Source: an uncultured Anaerococcus sp. (lineage in GTDB: Bacteria; Bacillota; Clostridia; Tissierellales; Peptoniphilaceae). From it: a stretch of DNA of 64,000 nucleotides. The stretch is taken from NCBI GenBank assembly GCA_943914475.1, contig CALUCE010000006.1:48997-112996 (forward strand). Reading direction: 5' to 3'. Below are positions 1 through 8,081 of this stretch, one piece after another. Under the pieces are notes generated by a model. That model had not been told where the DNA came from, ran no database searches, and was given only the letters and a program-made list of their open reading frames with translations. The first letter of the stretch is position 1; each line of letters begins with the position of its first letter. Both the position numbers and the translations under genes were made by a program.

Positions 1-83
1 TTCTCTTCATCCTTGGCCTTCTCATTGCCGCAGGCAGAAAGGACCAAGGAAAGAGATAAAATTCCTAAAAGTGTTTTTTTCAT
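1..83 (-). CDS. Lipoprotein, N-terminus only (runs off the window)
   Basis: Only the first 27 codons are present; the gene continues beyond the left edge. They read as a lipoprotein signal peptide: a lysine-rich start (MKKT), a hydrophobic core and a lipobox LSAC with the cysteine at residue 18, followed by a charged GNEKAKDEE stretch. A good ribosome binding site (AAGGAGA) precedes the ATG. It should be exported and lipid-anchored on the outer face of the membrane. Many such proteins are ABC-transporter binding proteins, but nothing here shows the function. Confidence 0.8.
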   Translation of the reverse strand, partial: MKKTLLGILSLSLVLSACGNEKAKDEE

Positions 84-164
84 TCTATTCTCCTTACAAA
101 AAAATTAGACTATATAATTATACAATTATACAATCTAAATTCCAGTTTATCTTTATTTGTATAC

Positions 165-608
165 TTAAAAGTCAATATCTTTCCTAACTTTTAAATTTTC
201 ATCTGTTGCCCATTCCCAAAGGATCTTGGCAGCAACTTTTTGCCTGTATTCTTGTAAGTCATTTTCTAGACCAAGTTCATAAACCTTATCCAAAAATTCT
301 TCTTCTCCAGAATAAATATTGTAGTTTTCTGTAAATTGGTCTCTTAATTGTGGTTCAAGACTATTGATAAAAGAATCCCTATAAGTTTTGATATCAATTT
401 CTTCGCTATTAGGCATGCATACATAGTCTTCTGGATTATTTTCTATGTCTATATAGGAATATTCCATGTCTTCTTCTGTTTCCAAACCTTCAGATATTCT
501 AATAAGGTCTAGGGACTTAAGGTTTATCCATATACTTTTTATATACGGATCGTCCCAGACCGTCCATTTTTCTACTAGCCAGGAAAGATTTATAATCTTA
601 TCTTTCAT
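165..608 (-). CDS. UPF0158-like hypothetical protein
   Basis: A 147-residue acidic, soluble protein. The C-terminal two thirds look like the UPF0158 family: a 'YVCMP' strand, a segment around YRDSFINSL, a helix with GLENDLQEYR, and a final helix ending WEWATDEN. These match the spacing of that family's D-F-I-x-S-L, G-x-x-x-x-x-x-x-F and E-W-x-x-E-N landmarks as I remember them. The family's function is unknown. The ATG overlaps the 3' end of glgB by 11 bases, so the gene is probably translated from the glgB message. The call rests on pattern memory, not an alignment. Confidence 0.5.
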   Translation of the reverse strand: MKDKIINLSWLVEKWTVWDDPYIKSIWINLKSLDLIRISEGLETEEDMEYSYIDIENNPEDYVCMPNSEEIDIKTYRDSFINSLEPQLRDQFTENYNIYSGEEEFLDKVYELGLENDLQEYRQKVAAKILWEWATDENLKVRKDIDF

Positions 609-2406
609 AATCTTCTATTTCAAACACTACAGCTTCATACTCCCAAAGCTCTAGCTTTAGTACCTCCTCTTCTTCTAAATTTATCTGTCTATTTGCCAAT
701 TTGTGATCTCCATACTTTTCATCAAGGGAGTTTATTTTCTCGACCAAAGTTAGCTTTCCTTCTATAGGTATAGGATAGGCCTTGTGGTAGACATTTGTCA
801 TATTTAAAACAACAAGGAATCTTTGATCTTCTGTCCTTCTTTCGTAGGCAAATACAGAATTTATATTATCATCAACTACCAGCCATTTAAAGCCGTCTTT
901 CTTATAATCATACTTGAAAAAGGCCTCGTTGTTAAGATAAAGCTTGTTTAAATCTCTTACAAACCTGTTAAAATCATCGTGTTTAGGATATTTTAATATA
1001 TCCCAATTTACTGGCACATGCTCATCCCACTCATCAAAGGTCGCTATTTCATTGCCCATAAAATTAAGTTTTTTGCCTGGGTGGGTTAACTGGTAGGTAT
1101 TTAAAAGTTTAAGTTGTTTAAACCTTTGTTCGTAAGATCCATTCATCTTATTTATCATAGGCTTTTTAAGATGGACTACTTCATCGTGGCTTAAAGGAAG
1201 AAGAAATCTCTCATTATAAAAATAAAACATAGAGAAATTTATCTTTTCTTGGTAGTCTCTCCTATTCATGGAGTCTATTTCAAAATACTTAATAGTATCA
1301 TTCATCCAGCCCATGTCCCACTTGTAATCAAAGCCAAGTCCTCCATCTTCAACTGGATGGGTAACCTTTGGAAATGATGAAGAATCTTCGGCAATTTTCA
1401 TAACTGCTGGAAAGTCCTTATCAAGGCAGGTGTTTAAGTCCTTTAAAAAATTTGTATTATCCTTGTGCTCTCCCCTGTTTTCATTGCCATCACAGTAAAT
1501 CATGTAGGATACTGCATCCATCCTTATCCCATCAAAGTGACAAGCCTCTAACCAAAATGATATGGCTGATTTCATAAAGCTTCTCACATGGCCTTTGGAA
1601 TAATCAAAGTTTAAAGAGCCCCACTCAGAATATTGCAAATCTTTATACTTAGGTTCATAAAGATCGTGACCATCAAAGAACTTTAGTGAATAATCATCTG
1701 CCGCATAATGAACCAAAACAAAGTCTAGGATTACTCCAATATCATTTTGATGTAAAAGATCAACAAACTGCTTTAAATTCTTTAAGTGTCCAAACCTAGA
1801 TGAGGTTGAGAAAAAACCTGTTGATTGGTAGCCCCAAGATGGATAGTAGGGATGTTCTGTTATAGGCATAATCTCAACATGGGTGTAGGACATTTTCTTT
1901 AAGTACTTGATCAAAGAATCCACGATATCTAAAAAGTTTACCCTATCTCCATATTTGATCCAAGATCCCATATGAATCTCATATATATTCATAGGCTTAG
2001 CAAAACACTTATCTCTCTTATCCATCCAAGCCTTGTCATTAAAGCTATAGCTTTCATCGGTCAATCTTGATGCATAAGCTGCTGGTAGGTCCATTTCCTT
2101 GGCAAAAGGATCTGTCTTTTCGACTCTTCTTCCATCTGTTTCTATTACATACTTATAATAGTCTCCAGTATTTGCCCTTATATGCTTAAAGAAATAACCA
2201 AATTCGGTGTTTTTGCTTAGCTCTTCTTCTTTCCAATCATTGAAGTCGCCTTTGATAAAAACCCTATCTGCCCTTGGCGCATAAAGCCTAAAAGTATAGC
2301 CATCATCTTCTTTGATAGCACCAAAAATCTTATGCCCCTTATTTGACTTGCCATCAAGATATGCTTTTATCTCTTCTCTGTCGACATCGTGAATTCTTAT
2401 TTCCAT
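598..2406 (-). CDS. glgB: 1,4-alpha-glucan branching enzyme
   Basis: GH13 enzyme that cuts alpha-1,4 glucan chains and re-attaches them as alpha-1,6 branches. An N-terminal CBM48-like beta domain (YTFRLYAPRADRVFIKGDFNDW) leads into the barrel. The catalytic motifs are in order: DFVLVH (about residue 228), GIRMDAV with the nucleophile Asp (about 293), KIAEDSS with the acid/base Glu (about 338) and LSHDEVV (about 407). At 602 residues it is shorter than E. coli GlgB (728). I start at the ATG at 2406, one base past the udk stop and behind GAGGG; an upstream TTG at 2418 has no such site. No other glycogen gene is in the window, so substrate supply is not explained locally. Confidence 0.92.
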   Translation of the reverse strand: MEIRIHDVDREEIKAYLDGKSNKGHKIFGAIKEDDGYTFRLYAPRADRVFIKGDFNDWKEEELSKNTEFGYFFKHIRANTGDYYKYVIETDGRRVEKTDPFAKEMDLPAAYASRLTDESYSFNDKAWMDKRDKCFAKPMNIYEIHMGSWIKYGDRVNFLDIVDSLIKYLKKMSYTHVEIMPITEHPYYPSWGYQSTGFFSTSSRFGHLKNLKQFVDLLHQNDIGVILDFVLVHYAADDYSLKFFDGHDLYEPKYKDLQYSEWGSLNFDYSKGHVRSFMKSAISFWLEACHFDGIRMDAVSYMIYCDGNENRGEHKDNTNFLKDLNTCLDKDFPAVMKIAEDSSSFPKVTHPVEDGGLGFDYKWDMGWMNDTIKYFEIDSMNRRDYQEKINFSMFYFYNERFLLPLSHDEVVHLKKPMINKMNGSYEQRFKQLKLLNTYQLTHPGKKLNFMGNEIATFDEWDEHVPVNWDILKYPKHDDFNRFVRDLNKLYLNNEAFFKYDYKKDGFKWLVVDDNINSVFAYERRTEDQRFLVVLNMTNVYHKAYPIPIEGKLTLVEKINSLDEKYGDHKLANRQINLEEEEVLKLELWEYEAVVFEIEDYER

Positions 2407-2407
2407 C

Positions 2408-3022
2408 TTAGCCCTCAATCAAATGTTCTATATGCTTTATCAAAATTTCTATGCCCCTAGTGTTTTTGGCTCCCCTAGGTATTATTATATCGGCATATTT
2501 TTTACTAGGCTCAACGTATTTTTCGTGCATGGGTTTTACTTGGTGGATATATTGGTTTAAGACTGAATCAAGAGACCTAGCCCTTTCCTTGGTATCTCTT
2601 AGGATTCTTCTTTTAAGCCTAACATCACTATCAGCATCCACAAAAACTTTTGTATCTGTAAGATCTCTTATCTTTTTATCATACAAAACTAAGATTCCCT
2701 CTATAAGGATGATTTTTGTTGGTTTTACCTCTATAGTTTCCTTACTCCTGGTATGCTGGGTGTAGTCATAGGTAGGCATCATTATGGTTTCGCCATTTTT
2801 AATCTTTTTTAAATGATCATAGAAAAGATCATTATCAAAGGCTGAAGGCTCATCATAGTTTAGCTTTTGCCTTTGTTCAAAAGGAAGATCATCATGGGCC
2901 TTGTAGTAATTATCATGGCCTATGACAAAAAGATCGTCCACAAAGTAGTCATCTAAAAACTTTACTATAGACGACTTACCAGAAGCAGACCCCCCTGCAA
3001 CTGCAACTATCTTTACATCCAT
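2408..3022 (-). CDS. udk: Uridine kinase
   Basis: Phosphorylates uridine and cytidine to the monophosphates in pyrimidine salvage; cytoplasmic. The P-loop GGSASGKSS is at residues 10-18, followed by a GHDNYYK segment and DEPSAFDNDLF, both typical of uridine kinases, and a helical RDTKERAR lid. At 204 residues it is normal length. Its ATG shares one base with the stop of the upstream dehydrogenase (TAATG), and glgB follows one base after its stop, so dehydrogenase, udk, glgB and the UPF0158-like gene form one tightly packed unit. Confidence 0.93.
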   Translation of the reverse strand: MDVKIVAVAGGSASGKSSIVKFLDDYFVDDLFVIGHDNYYKAHDDLPFEQRQKLNYDEPSAFDNDLFYDHLKKIKNGETIMMPTYDYTQHTRSKETIEVKPTKIILIEGILVLYDKKIRDLTDTKVFVDADSDVRLKRRILRDTKERARSLDSVLNQYIHQVKPMHEKYVEPSKKYADIIIPRGAKNTRGIEILIKHIEHLIEG

Positions 3023-3969
3023 TACATTTCCACTTGGTTTACTATCTGGCCATCAAAGTATTTGTATAGGTTATCAAATACTATCTCTGCCCTAATTTCC
3101 ATAGCTTCTTTGGTGAAGAAGGCAACGTGGTTGGTTAGGATACAGTTTTTGGCATTTCTTAGTGGATAATCTTCTGGTATTGGTGGTTCCATATCAAATA
3201 CGTCAATACCTGCTCTGATTTTTCCTTGGTTTAAAATCTCTGCTAGGTAGTCATTATCTACTATAGGACCTCTAGCACAGTTTATTAGGACTGCTCCTTC
3301 TTTCATCATATCAAGTTTTTCCTTGTCGATGAAACCTTTGGTGTGTTTGTTGTTAGGTATGTGAAGGGCGATGATATCTGATTCTTTCATCAAGGTATCT
3401 ATATCAACATATTCTACTCCCATAGCCTTAACGTCTTCTTTTTCTGTTCTTGAATAGGCAATTATTTCGCATCCAAATGCCTTTAGTAATTCTATAGTTT
3501 TAATACCTATATTTCCTGTTCCAACAACTCCCACTTTCTTATCTTTTATAAGACTACCTAAAAGGAAGTTATTCTTGCCTTCAAACATATTTTCATTGTT
3601 TTCAGGGAATTTTCTTAAAACTCCTATAGCAAGACCTATAACAAGCTCTGCAACAGAATCATCAGAATATCCAGAAGCATTTTCTACTACTATGCCTTTT
3701 TCCTTGCAAGCCTCTAAATCTACATGGTCTACACCTGTAAAGGCTACATCTATAAGTTTTAAATTAGTATTATTGATAACATCGGCTGAGAATTTTTTGT
3801 TGGTGATCATAGCAACATCTGTATCTTTTAATCTTTCGATTATTTCATCATCAGATGAAGCAGATTCTTCAAAATATTCGAACCCATGGCCTAAACTTTC
3901 AATTTTTTTCTTATGTTTTTCTATAATTTCATTGTCAACTGTTAAAGGATCAATTAAAGAAACTTTCAT
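3022..3969 (-). CDS. D-isomer-specific 2-hydroxyacid dehydrogenase
   Basis: NAD-dependent oxidoreductase that interconverts a 2-keto acid and its D-2-hydroxy acid. The Rossmann motif GVVGTGNIG sits near residue 150, with catalytic Arg in NCARGP (about 231), Glu in DMEPP (about 258) and His in NHVAFF (about 280). At 315 residues it has the family's length. The substrate cannot be fixed from sequence; D-lactate, glycerate and phosphoglycerate enzymes share this fold, and no ACT domain is present. The ATG is behind GGGAGG, and this is the first gene of the unit running to position 165. Confidence 0.88.
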   Translation of the reverse strand: MKVSLIDPLTVDNEIIEKHKKKIESLGHGFEYFEESASSDDEIIERLKDTDVAMITNKKFSADVINNTNLKLIDVAFTGVDHVDLEACKEKGIVVENASGYSDDSVAELVIGLAIGVLRKFPENNENMFEGKNNFLLGSLIKDKKVGVVGTGNIGIKTIELLKAFGCEIIAYSRTEKEDVKAMGVEYVDIDTLMKESDIIALHIPNNKHTKGFIDKEKLDMMKEGAVLINCARGPIVDNDYLAEILNQGKIRAGIDVFDMEPPIPEDYPLRNAKNCILTNHVAFFTKEAMEIRAEIVFDNLYKYFDGQIVNQVEM

Positions 3970-4023
3970 TTTAACCTCCCATTTTTCTTATAACTTTATT
4001 ATAACATAGTAAAGAATATATGT

Positions 4024-4539
4024 TTATTTTCTTTCACTTTCCCCTAATTTTTTTAGTCTGGCCTTCTTCTCCTTTGACCTTTGTCTTAGCATTTTAAAAA
4101 AAGTTTGTAGTTCATAAAGGACATCTTCTGACAAAAGACCAAACTCAGGTTCTAGGTGGTGAAATTGGGACTTATCTCCTACTATATTGGTGTTTGAACC
4201 ACAGGCTCCTCTTTTTTCATCTCTAAGACCTATGACAAGTCTTTCTAGTCTTGAATTTATTATAGCTCCTGCACACATAGAACAAGGTTCCATGGTCACA
4301 TACATGGTACAATCTTCCAGCCTAAAATCTCCAATATTTTCACAGGCTTCTTTTATGGCCAGGATTTCTGCATGGTAGATGGCAGACTTTTTGTGCATGG
4401 TTAAGTTATGGCCTCGTCCTATTATATTTCCCTTTCTTACTATCACACAGCCCACAGGCACTTCTTCTATAGACCTTGCCAGCCTTGCTTCCATTAGGGC
4501 TTCTTTCATAAAAAATTCGTCTTTTATTAAATCTTCCAT
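4024..4539 (-). CDS. tadA: tRNA-specific adenosine deaminase
   Basis: Deaminates adenosine-34 of tRNA-Arg(ACG) to inosine. The zinc-site motifs are HAEILA (about residue 56, with the proton-shuttling Glu) and PCSMCAGA (about 88). The C-terminus is a basic tail. I choose the ATG at 4539, which has GAGGAG just upstream; a TTG at 4551 lacks one. The binding site directly follows the T-run of the tRNA-Arg terminator, so expression may depend on readthrough from the tRNA gene or on a promoter I cannot place. Confidence 0.92.
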   Translation of the reverse strand: MEDLIKDEFFMKEALMEARLARSIEEVPVGCVIVRKGNIIGRGHNLTMHKKSAIYHAEILAIKEACENIGDFRLEDCTMYVTMEPCSMCAGAIINSRLERLVIGLRDEKRGACGSNTNIVGDKSQFHHLEPEFGLLSEDVLYELQTFFKMLRQRSKEKKARLKKLGESERK

Positions 4540-4551
4540 AAATCTCCTCAA

Positions 4552-4597
4552 AAAAAGAGCCGTGGCAAAATACGAGATTTTGCAACAGCCCTCTCAT
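4552..4597 (-). terminator. Rho-independent terminator of tRNA-Arg
   Basis: On the minus strand a long stem pairs AGAGGGCTGTTGCAAAAT with ATTTTGCCACGGCTCT around a short loop and is followed by seven T. It starts two bases after the tRNA CCA end and its T-run abuts the tadA ribosome binding site. Confidence 0.8.
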
Positions 4598-4598
4598 C

Positions 4599-4675
4599 TG
4601 GCGTCCCGGAGAGGATTCGAACCTCCGACACCCGCCTTAGGAGGGCGGTGCTCTATCCAGCTGAGCTACCAGGAC
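4599..4675 (-). tRNA. tRNA-Arg (anticodon CCT)
   Basis: The minus strand folds as a full cloverleaf: acceptor GTCCTGG pairs with CCGGGAC (one G-T pair), anticodon stem CCGCC/GGCGG encloses loop CTCCTAA, and the T-arm holds GGTTCGAATCC. Discriminator G is followed by an encoded CCA (4599-4601). It reads AGG codons. TadA next door acts on the ACG isoacceptor, not this one. Confidence 0.96.
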
Positions 4676-4693
4676 AAAAGATAGAAATAAATT

Positions 4694-5905
4694 CTATCTA
4701 GCTATTATACATTCCAACATAAAGTTACATGTATCTTTAAATACTCTTACAACTCTTGTGAATTGACTTGCTTGATCTTGCTGGGTTTTTGCTACAAGGG
4801 CAACATCATAAGTTTGGTCGTTGTAGGTAACTTCTACTTCTCCAAGCTTTTCTCCAGCTTTGATTGGTGCTTTTATTGTGTCATCTATCTTATATTTTGT
4901 AGATGGGGCTGTACCATTTTTAATAATAAACTTTAAGGATTTTACTGGATACAGCTCTATATAACCATTGGATGCAGTGTTTAATTTTATAGTTTCTGCA
5001 GGCAGGTTTGTGTTAAGCACTTCCTTACTATTATAATACTTAGACACATAATAAATCAAGTCCTTCATGGCTAAATTTCTAATCTCTTCAGATTCAGCTC
5101 CCATAACAACTGCTACAGCCCTGAAATCATCATTGGCATCAAGCTTTTTCATATCAACTGTAGTTGTTAAACAAAAACCTGCTTCTTCTGTAGATCCAGT
5201 TTTTAGGCCATCGACTCCCTCAACCTCGTCTACCAAGGGTATGGTTGAATTTTTTTCTATGTCTCTTTTCTTATCTTCTATCTTTCTAATCTTAGAATAT
5301 TCCAAAACTTCTGGATATTCTTTTATTATAATTTGACTTAGTTTAAAAACGTCCCTGGCTGAAGATGAGTTTTGATCATCATCTTCTGTCTGTAAGCCAT
5401 CAGCGTTGTAAAAAACTTGACTATCAAGACCAAGCTCCTTGGCCTTATCATTCATCTTTTTTACAAACTTCTTTTCACTTCCTGAAACTGCCCTGGCAAT
5501 TTCATAGGCACAGTCGTTACCACTTACAACCATAAGTCCTTCCAATAGTTCTCTTATGGTATAAGTTTCTCCTTCTTTTAAGCCCAGGTGGGAATATTCC
5601 CAACTTGTTAATTCTTCAGCCTTCTTGCTTGCTTTTATTTCTTGGTCTTCGCTAATCTCACCCTCATCTATGGCTTCTTTGGCCAAAAGATAAGTCATAA
5701 GCTTTGACATAGATGCTATTGGATAAGCCTTATCGGCATCTTTTTCATAGTATATTTCGCCTGTTTCTTCATTTCCAATAATATATGCCTTTACCTGTGA
5801 ATCATAACCTACTACCTGGCCCTCTTCTTCTGCAAAGGAAAGACTAGGACTAAATACTAGTAGCAAAGCAAGTAGAAGACTTCCTAATTTTTCTTTAAAC
5901 TCCAT
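4694..5905 (-). CDS. D-alanyl-D-alanine carboxypeptidase (PBP5 type)
   Basis: Low-molecular-weight penicillin-binding protein that trims the terminal D-Ala of peptidoglycan pentapeptides outside the membrane. A signal peptide (about residues 1-25) is followed by the serine peptidase motifs SMSK (about 65), SGN (about 129) and KTG (about 236), then a C-terminal beta domain typical of PBP5/DacF. At 403 residues it has the family's size. A short inverted repeat (AGATAGAA/TTCTATCT, 4680-4700) straddles the stop codon. The gene lies upstream of tRNA-Arg on the same strand but is probably its own unit. Confidence 0.92.
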   Translation of the reverse strand: MEFKEKLGSLLLALLLVFSPSLSFAEEEGQVVGYDSQVKAYIIGNEETGEIYYEKDADKAYPIASMSKLMTYLLAKEAIDEGEISEDQEIKASKKAEELTSWEYSHLGLKEGETYTIRELLEGLMVVSGNDCAYEIARAVSGSEKKFVKKMNDKAKELGLDSQVFYNADGLQTEDDDQNSSSARDVFKLSQIIIKEYPEVLEYSKIRKIEDKKRDIEKNSTIPLVDEVEGVDGLKTGSTEEAGFCLTTTVDMKKLDANDDFRAVAVVMGAESEEIRNLAMKDLIYYVSKYYNSKEVLNTNLPAETIKLNTASNGYIELYPVKSLKFIIKNGTAPSTKYKIDDTIKAPIKAGEKLGEVEVTYNDQTYDVALVAKTQQDQASQFTRVVRVFKDTCNFMLECIIAR

Positions 5906-5961
5906 AATTCATCCTGTTATTTTTATTTTTTAGAAAACATAAAATCTCTTTATAGACTCTT

Positions 5962-6795
5962 CTATAGTACAAGACTTTCTATTTTCTTATAATTATTTCT
6001 TAAGACCTTGAGACATTCTGCATCTTCTTTTTTTAGGTATTTAAAACCTAAATTTTGACTTTCTTTTAAGCCAATTTTTCTAAATAAATCACATGACTTA
6101 AAAAGTGATGTGTATATTTCAATATAATCACAAGCAGAAAAAGTCTCCACAACAAGGCTTCTATATTCTTCTTCCAAGGCATAGCCTAGGTTTTCATAAT
6201 CTTTACCAATATTTTTATTCTTGGAAAATCTTTCTATTATATACCAGTCTACCATTTTGAAAAGCTCTGACCTTAAATCTTGCATTTTAAGGGCAGCTGC
6301 TATTTGATTTTTCTCAACTAATAGTGAGGAAACTTCCATGGCATGGGCAAAAAACTGCCTCATACACTTGTCAAATTCATATTCCTTTGGTAAATCATAG
6401 CTAAAGCTATAATCTTGAGTTTCAGTCTTTAGGTCCATCTCGTCATATATAAAGTCAAGATCCTTGGGAAGTTCTTTTACAAATTCCTTGGCAAACTCAC
6501 TTGATATAATAGACTCAGAAATTTTTCCTGAATTTTTGGTAAAGACTTCAACTATAGTATAATTTTGCCATTTTTTATCAAGTTTAAAAGAATCTTTTCT
6601 CTTATTAGTAAAGATTTTATCATCAAATAAGTCTTCTAGTTCTTCGACCATCTTTGATACTATAACATCGCTTACTACTGTGTAAACTTCTGTAAATTCT
6701 TCGCTAGAATTTCTAGACTTTACATAAAACAAGGATAAGATTTCTTCTTTTTCTTGGGCATATTTCCTTAATTTTTCTTTTATAAAGGCTTGCAT
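5962..6795 (-). CDS. ANT(6)-like protein with degraded nucleotidyltransferase site
   Basis: A 277-residue soluble protein. Its C-terminal half closely follows streptomycin 6-adenylyltransferases (AadE family): a helix beginning FDKCMRQFFAHA, then FKMVDWYI, a GKDYENLGYALEEE stretch and a SCDLFRK helix. The N-terminal half should carry the catalytic G-S-R plus D-x-D signature; here the matching place reads FYVKSRNSS and then VVSDVIV, so the glycine and the paired metal-binding aspartates are missing. I infer a catalytically dead relative, possibly a structural or binding protein. No resistance phenotype should be assumed. Confidence 0.55.
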   Translation of the reverse strand: MQAFIKEKLRKYAQEKEEILSLFYVKSRNSSEEFTEVYTVVSDVIVSKMVEELEDLFDDKIFTNKRKDSFKLDKKWQNYTIVEVFTKNSGKISESIISSEFAKEFVKELPKDLDFIYDEMDLKTETQDYSFSYDLPKEYEFDKCMRQFFAHAMEVSSLLVEKNQIAAALKMQDLRSELFKMVDWYIIERFSKNKNIGKDYENLGYALEEEYRSLVVETFSACDYIEIYTSLFKSCDLFRKIGLKESQNLGFKYLKKEDAECLKVLRNNYKKIESLVL

Positions 6796-6909
6796 TTTTT
6801 CACTCTTTCTAAATATAGAATATAACTAATCTAATACCTTTCCCTTCAATATAGTATTTTATCATAAAACTTATGTTTTTGCCTAAAGAATACTATTATT
6901 TAAGATAAT

Positions 6910-7506
6910 TTAAAGTATGATTGTTTTATTTTTAATATTTTCAATAAAGTCCTTTAGAAGTCCTGCTGTCAAACCCCATATGACTGGATCTGTATCATAG
7001 AAATACATATCATGGAAGAAAGGATAAAAATTATACTTCGGTCCACCCGGAATCTTTTCAAAAGGAAAGTCATCTGGGAAAATCATCTTAAATTCAGCCC
7101 TGTATCTTTTTGGTGGATTATCCTTTAAAAAGTCTAAGTCCACGGTAAAAAGATTTTCAACTTCCATATTGTATCTAATTTCTTCTAAATTTTTATTAAT
7201 TCTTCCATAAAAGGCCTTTACATGTCTTTTGTGCCTGGTCAAGGTCATGGAAGAATATCCAAGATAGTCTATGTCCTTTTCATGAAGATTAAGCTCTTCC
7301 CTAGTTTCCCTTATGGCAGCCATCTTAAAAGTTTCATTCTCTTCTAGGCTTCCACCAGGAAAAGAAACTTCTCCAGGTTGAGTAACTATGGATGATCTTA
7401 CTTCAAAAAGTATATGGTCCTTGCCATCAACTTCGATTATGGGAATAAAAACAGCATAATTTCTTATTTTTTTGTAAAAATTATCATCAACTTGAATATT
7501 TTTCAT
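6910..7506 (-). CDS. Nudix hydrolase, CoA diphosphatase type
   Basis: Cleaves coenzyme A or its derivatives to phosphopantetheine and 3',5'-ADP. The Nudix box begins at GSLEEN and contains the core RETREEL, with Asn where the box usually ends in Gly. The preceding TQPGEVSFPGG is the extra motif of the CoA-specific (UPF0035) branch. At 198 residues it has the expected length. GAGGT precedes the ATG. The gene stands alone between the ANT(6)-like gene and divergent mscL. Confidence 0.85.
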   Translation of the reverse strand: MKNIQVDDNFYKKIRNYAVFIPIIEVDGKDHILFEVRSSIVTQPGEVSFPGGSLEENETFKMAAIRETREELNLHEKDIDYLGYSSMTLTRHKRHVKAFYGRINKNLEEIRYNMEVENLFTVDLDFLKDNPPKRYRAEFKMIFPDDFPFEKIPGGPKYNFYPFFHDMYFYDTDPVIWGLTAGLLKDFIENIKNKTIIL

Positions 7507-7613
7507 TTTTTACCTCATATACATAAATCATACAAATATAAGTTGTTTATGTCAATTAAGAAAATATGGGTATCATAGTAAGGTAAGTTAAAAATATAGG
7601 AGGAAAAAAGTTA

Positions 7614-8030
7614 ATGTTTAAAGAATTTAAAGAATTTATTTCTAGAGGTAATGTCATTGACATGGCTATAGGACTTGTAATGGGTTCTGCTTTCACTGCC
7701 GTAGTTACTGCAGTGGTTGACAATATTTTGATGCCAATCATTACCGGACTTACAGCAGGAGTAAACTATGAAGACCTTGTTGTAAGTGTTGGTGGAGCAG
7801 ATTTAAAGGTTGGAGCAGTTATCAACGCTATCATCACATTTTTAATCATCTCCCTATTCATGTTCTCTATAGTTAAAGCCTTAAACAAGATGCATAAGGA
7901 AGAGGAAGTAGAAGAAGAACCTACTACTAAAGAATGTCCTCACTGCATGACAGAAATCCCCCTAGAAGCTACCAGATGTCCAAACTGTACATCTAAGCTT
8001 GAAGGATATAAAAACAATTTAGAAGTTTAA
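7614..8030 (+). CDS. mscL: Large-conductance mechanosensitive channel with zinc-ribbon tail
   Basis: Membrane safety valve that opens under hypo-osmotic stress. The N-terminus MFKEFKEFISRGNVIDMAIG is the classic MscL amphipathic S1 and start of TM1; TM2 covers about residues 67-88. An acidic linker follows, then a C-terminal zinc ribbon with two CPxC-type pairs (CPHC about 102, CPNC about 119), which replaces the usual helical bundle in some Firmicutes MscL proteins. GGAGG lies upstream of the ATG. It is one of the few plus-strand genes and converges on topA. Confidence 0.93.
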   Translation: MFKEFKEFISRGNVIDMAIGLVMGSAFTAVVTAVVDNILMPIITGLTAGVNYEDLVVSVGGADLKVGAVINAIITFLIISLFMFSIVKALNKMHKEEEVEEEPTTKECPHCMTEIPLEATRCPNCTSKLEGYKNNLEV

Positions 8031-8038
8031 TCCAAAAA

Positions 8039-8081
8039 AACAGCTGATAGCAAGGTTAATACCTTATCAGCTGTTATTTTT
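8039..8081. terminator. Bidirectional terminator between mscL and topA
   Basis: The stem AACAGCTGATA/TATCAGCTGTT has an inner AAGG/CCTT pairing. A T-rich run follows on the plus strand and an A-run (T on the minus strand) precedes it, so it can end both converging transcripts. Confidence 0.85.

Noticed and set aside
3575..4009. A 144-codon plus-strand open frame
   Set aside because: It lies opposite the D-2-hydroxyacid dehydrogenase, whose motifs are clear; its composition is that of an antisense shadow and it has no ribosome binding site.
4379..4684. A 101-codon plus-strand frame across tadA and tRNA-Arg
   Set aside because: It runs through a tRNA gene and the antisense strand of tadA.
5962..6795. 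A functional aminoglycoside resistance gene
   Set aside because: The nucleotidyltransferase signature residues are missing, so resistance cannot be claimed.
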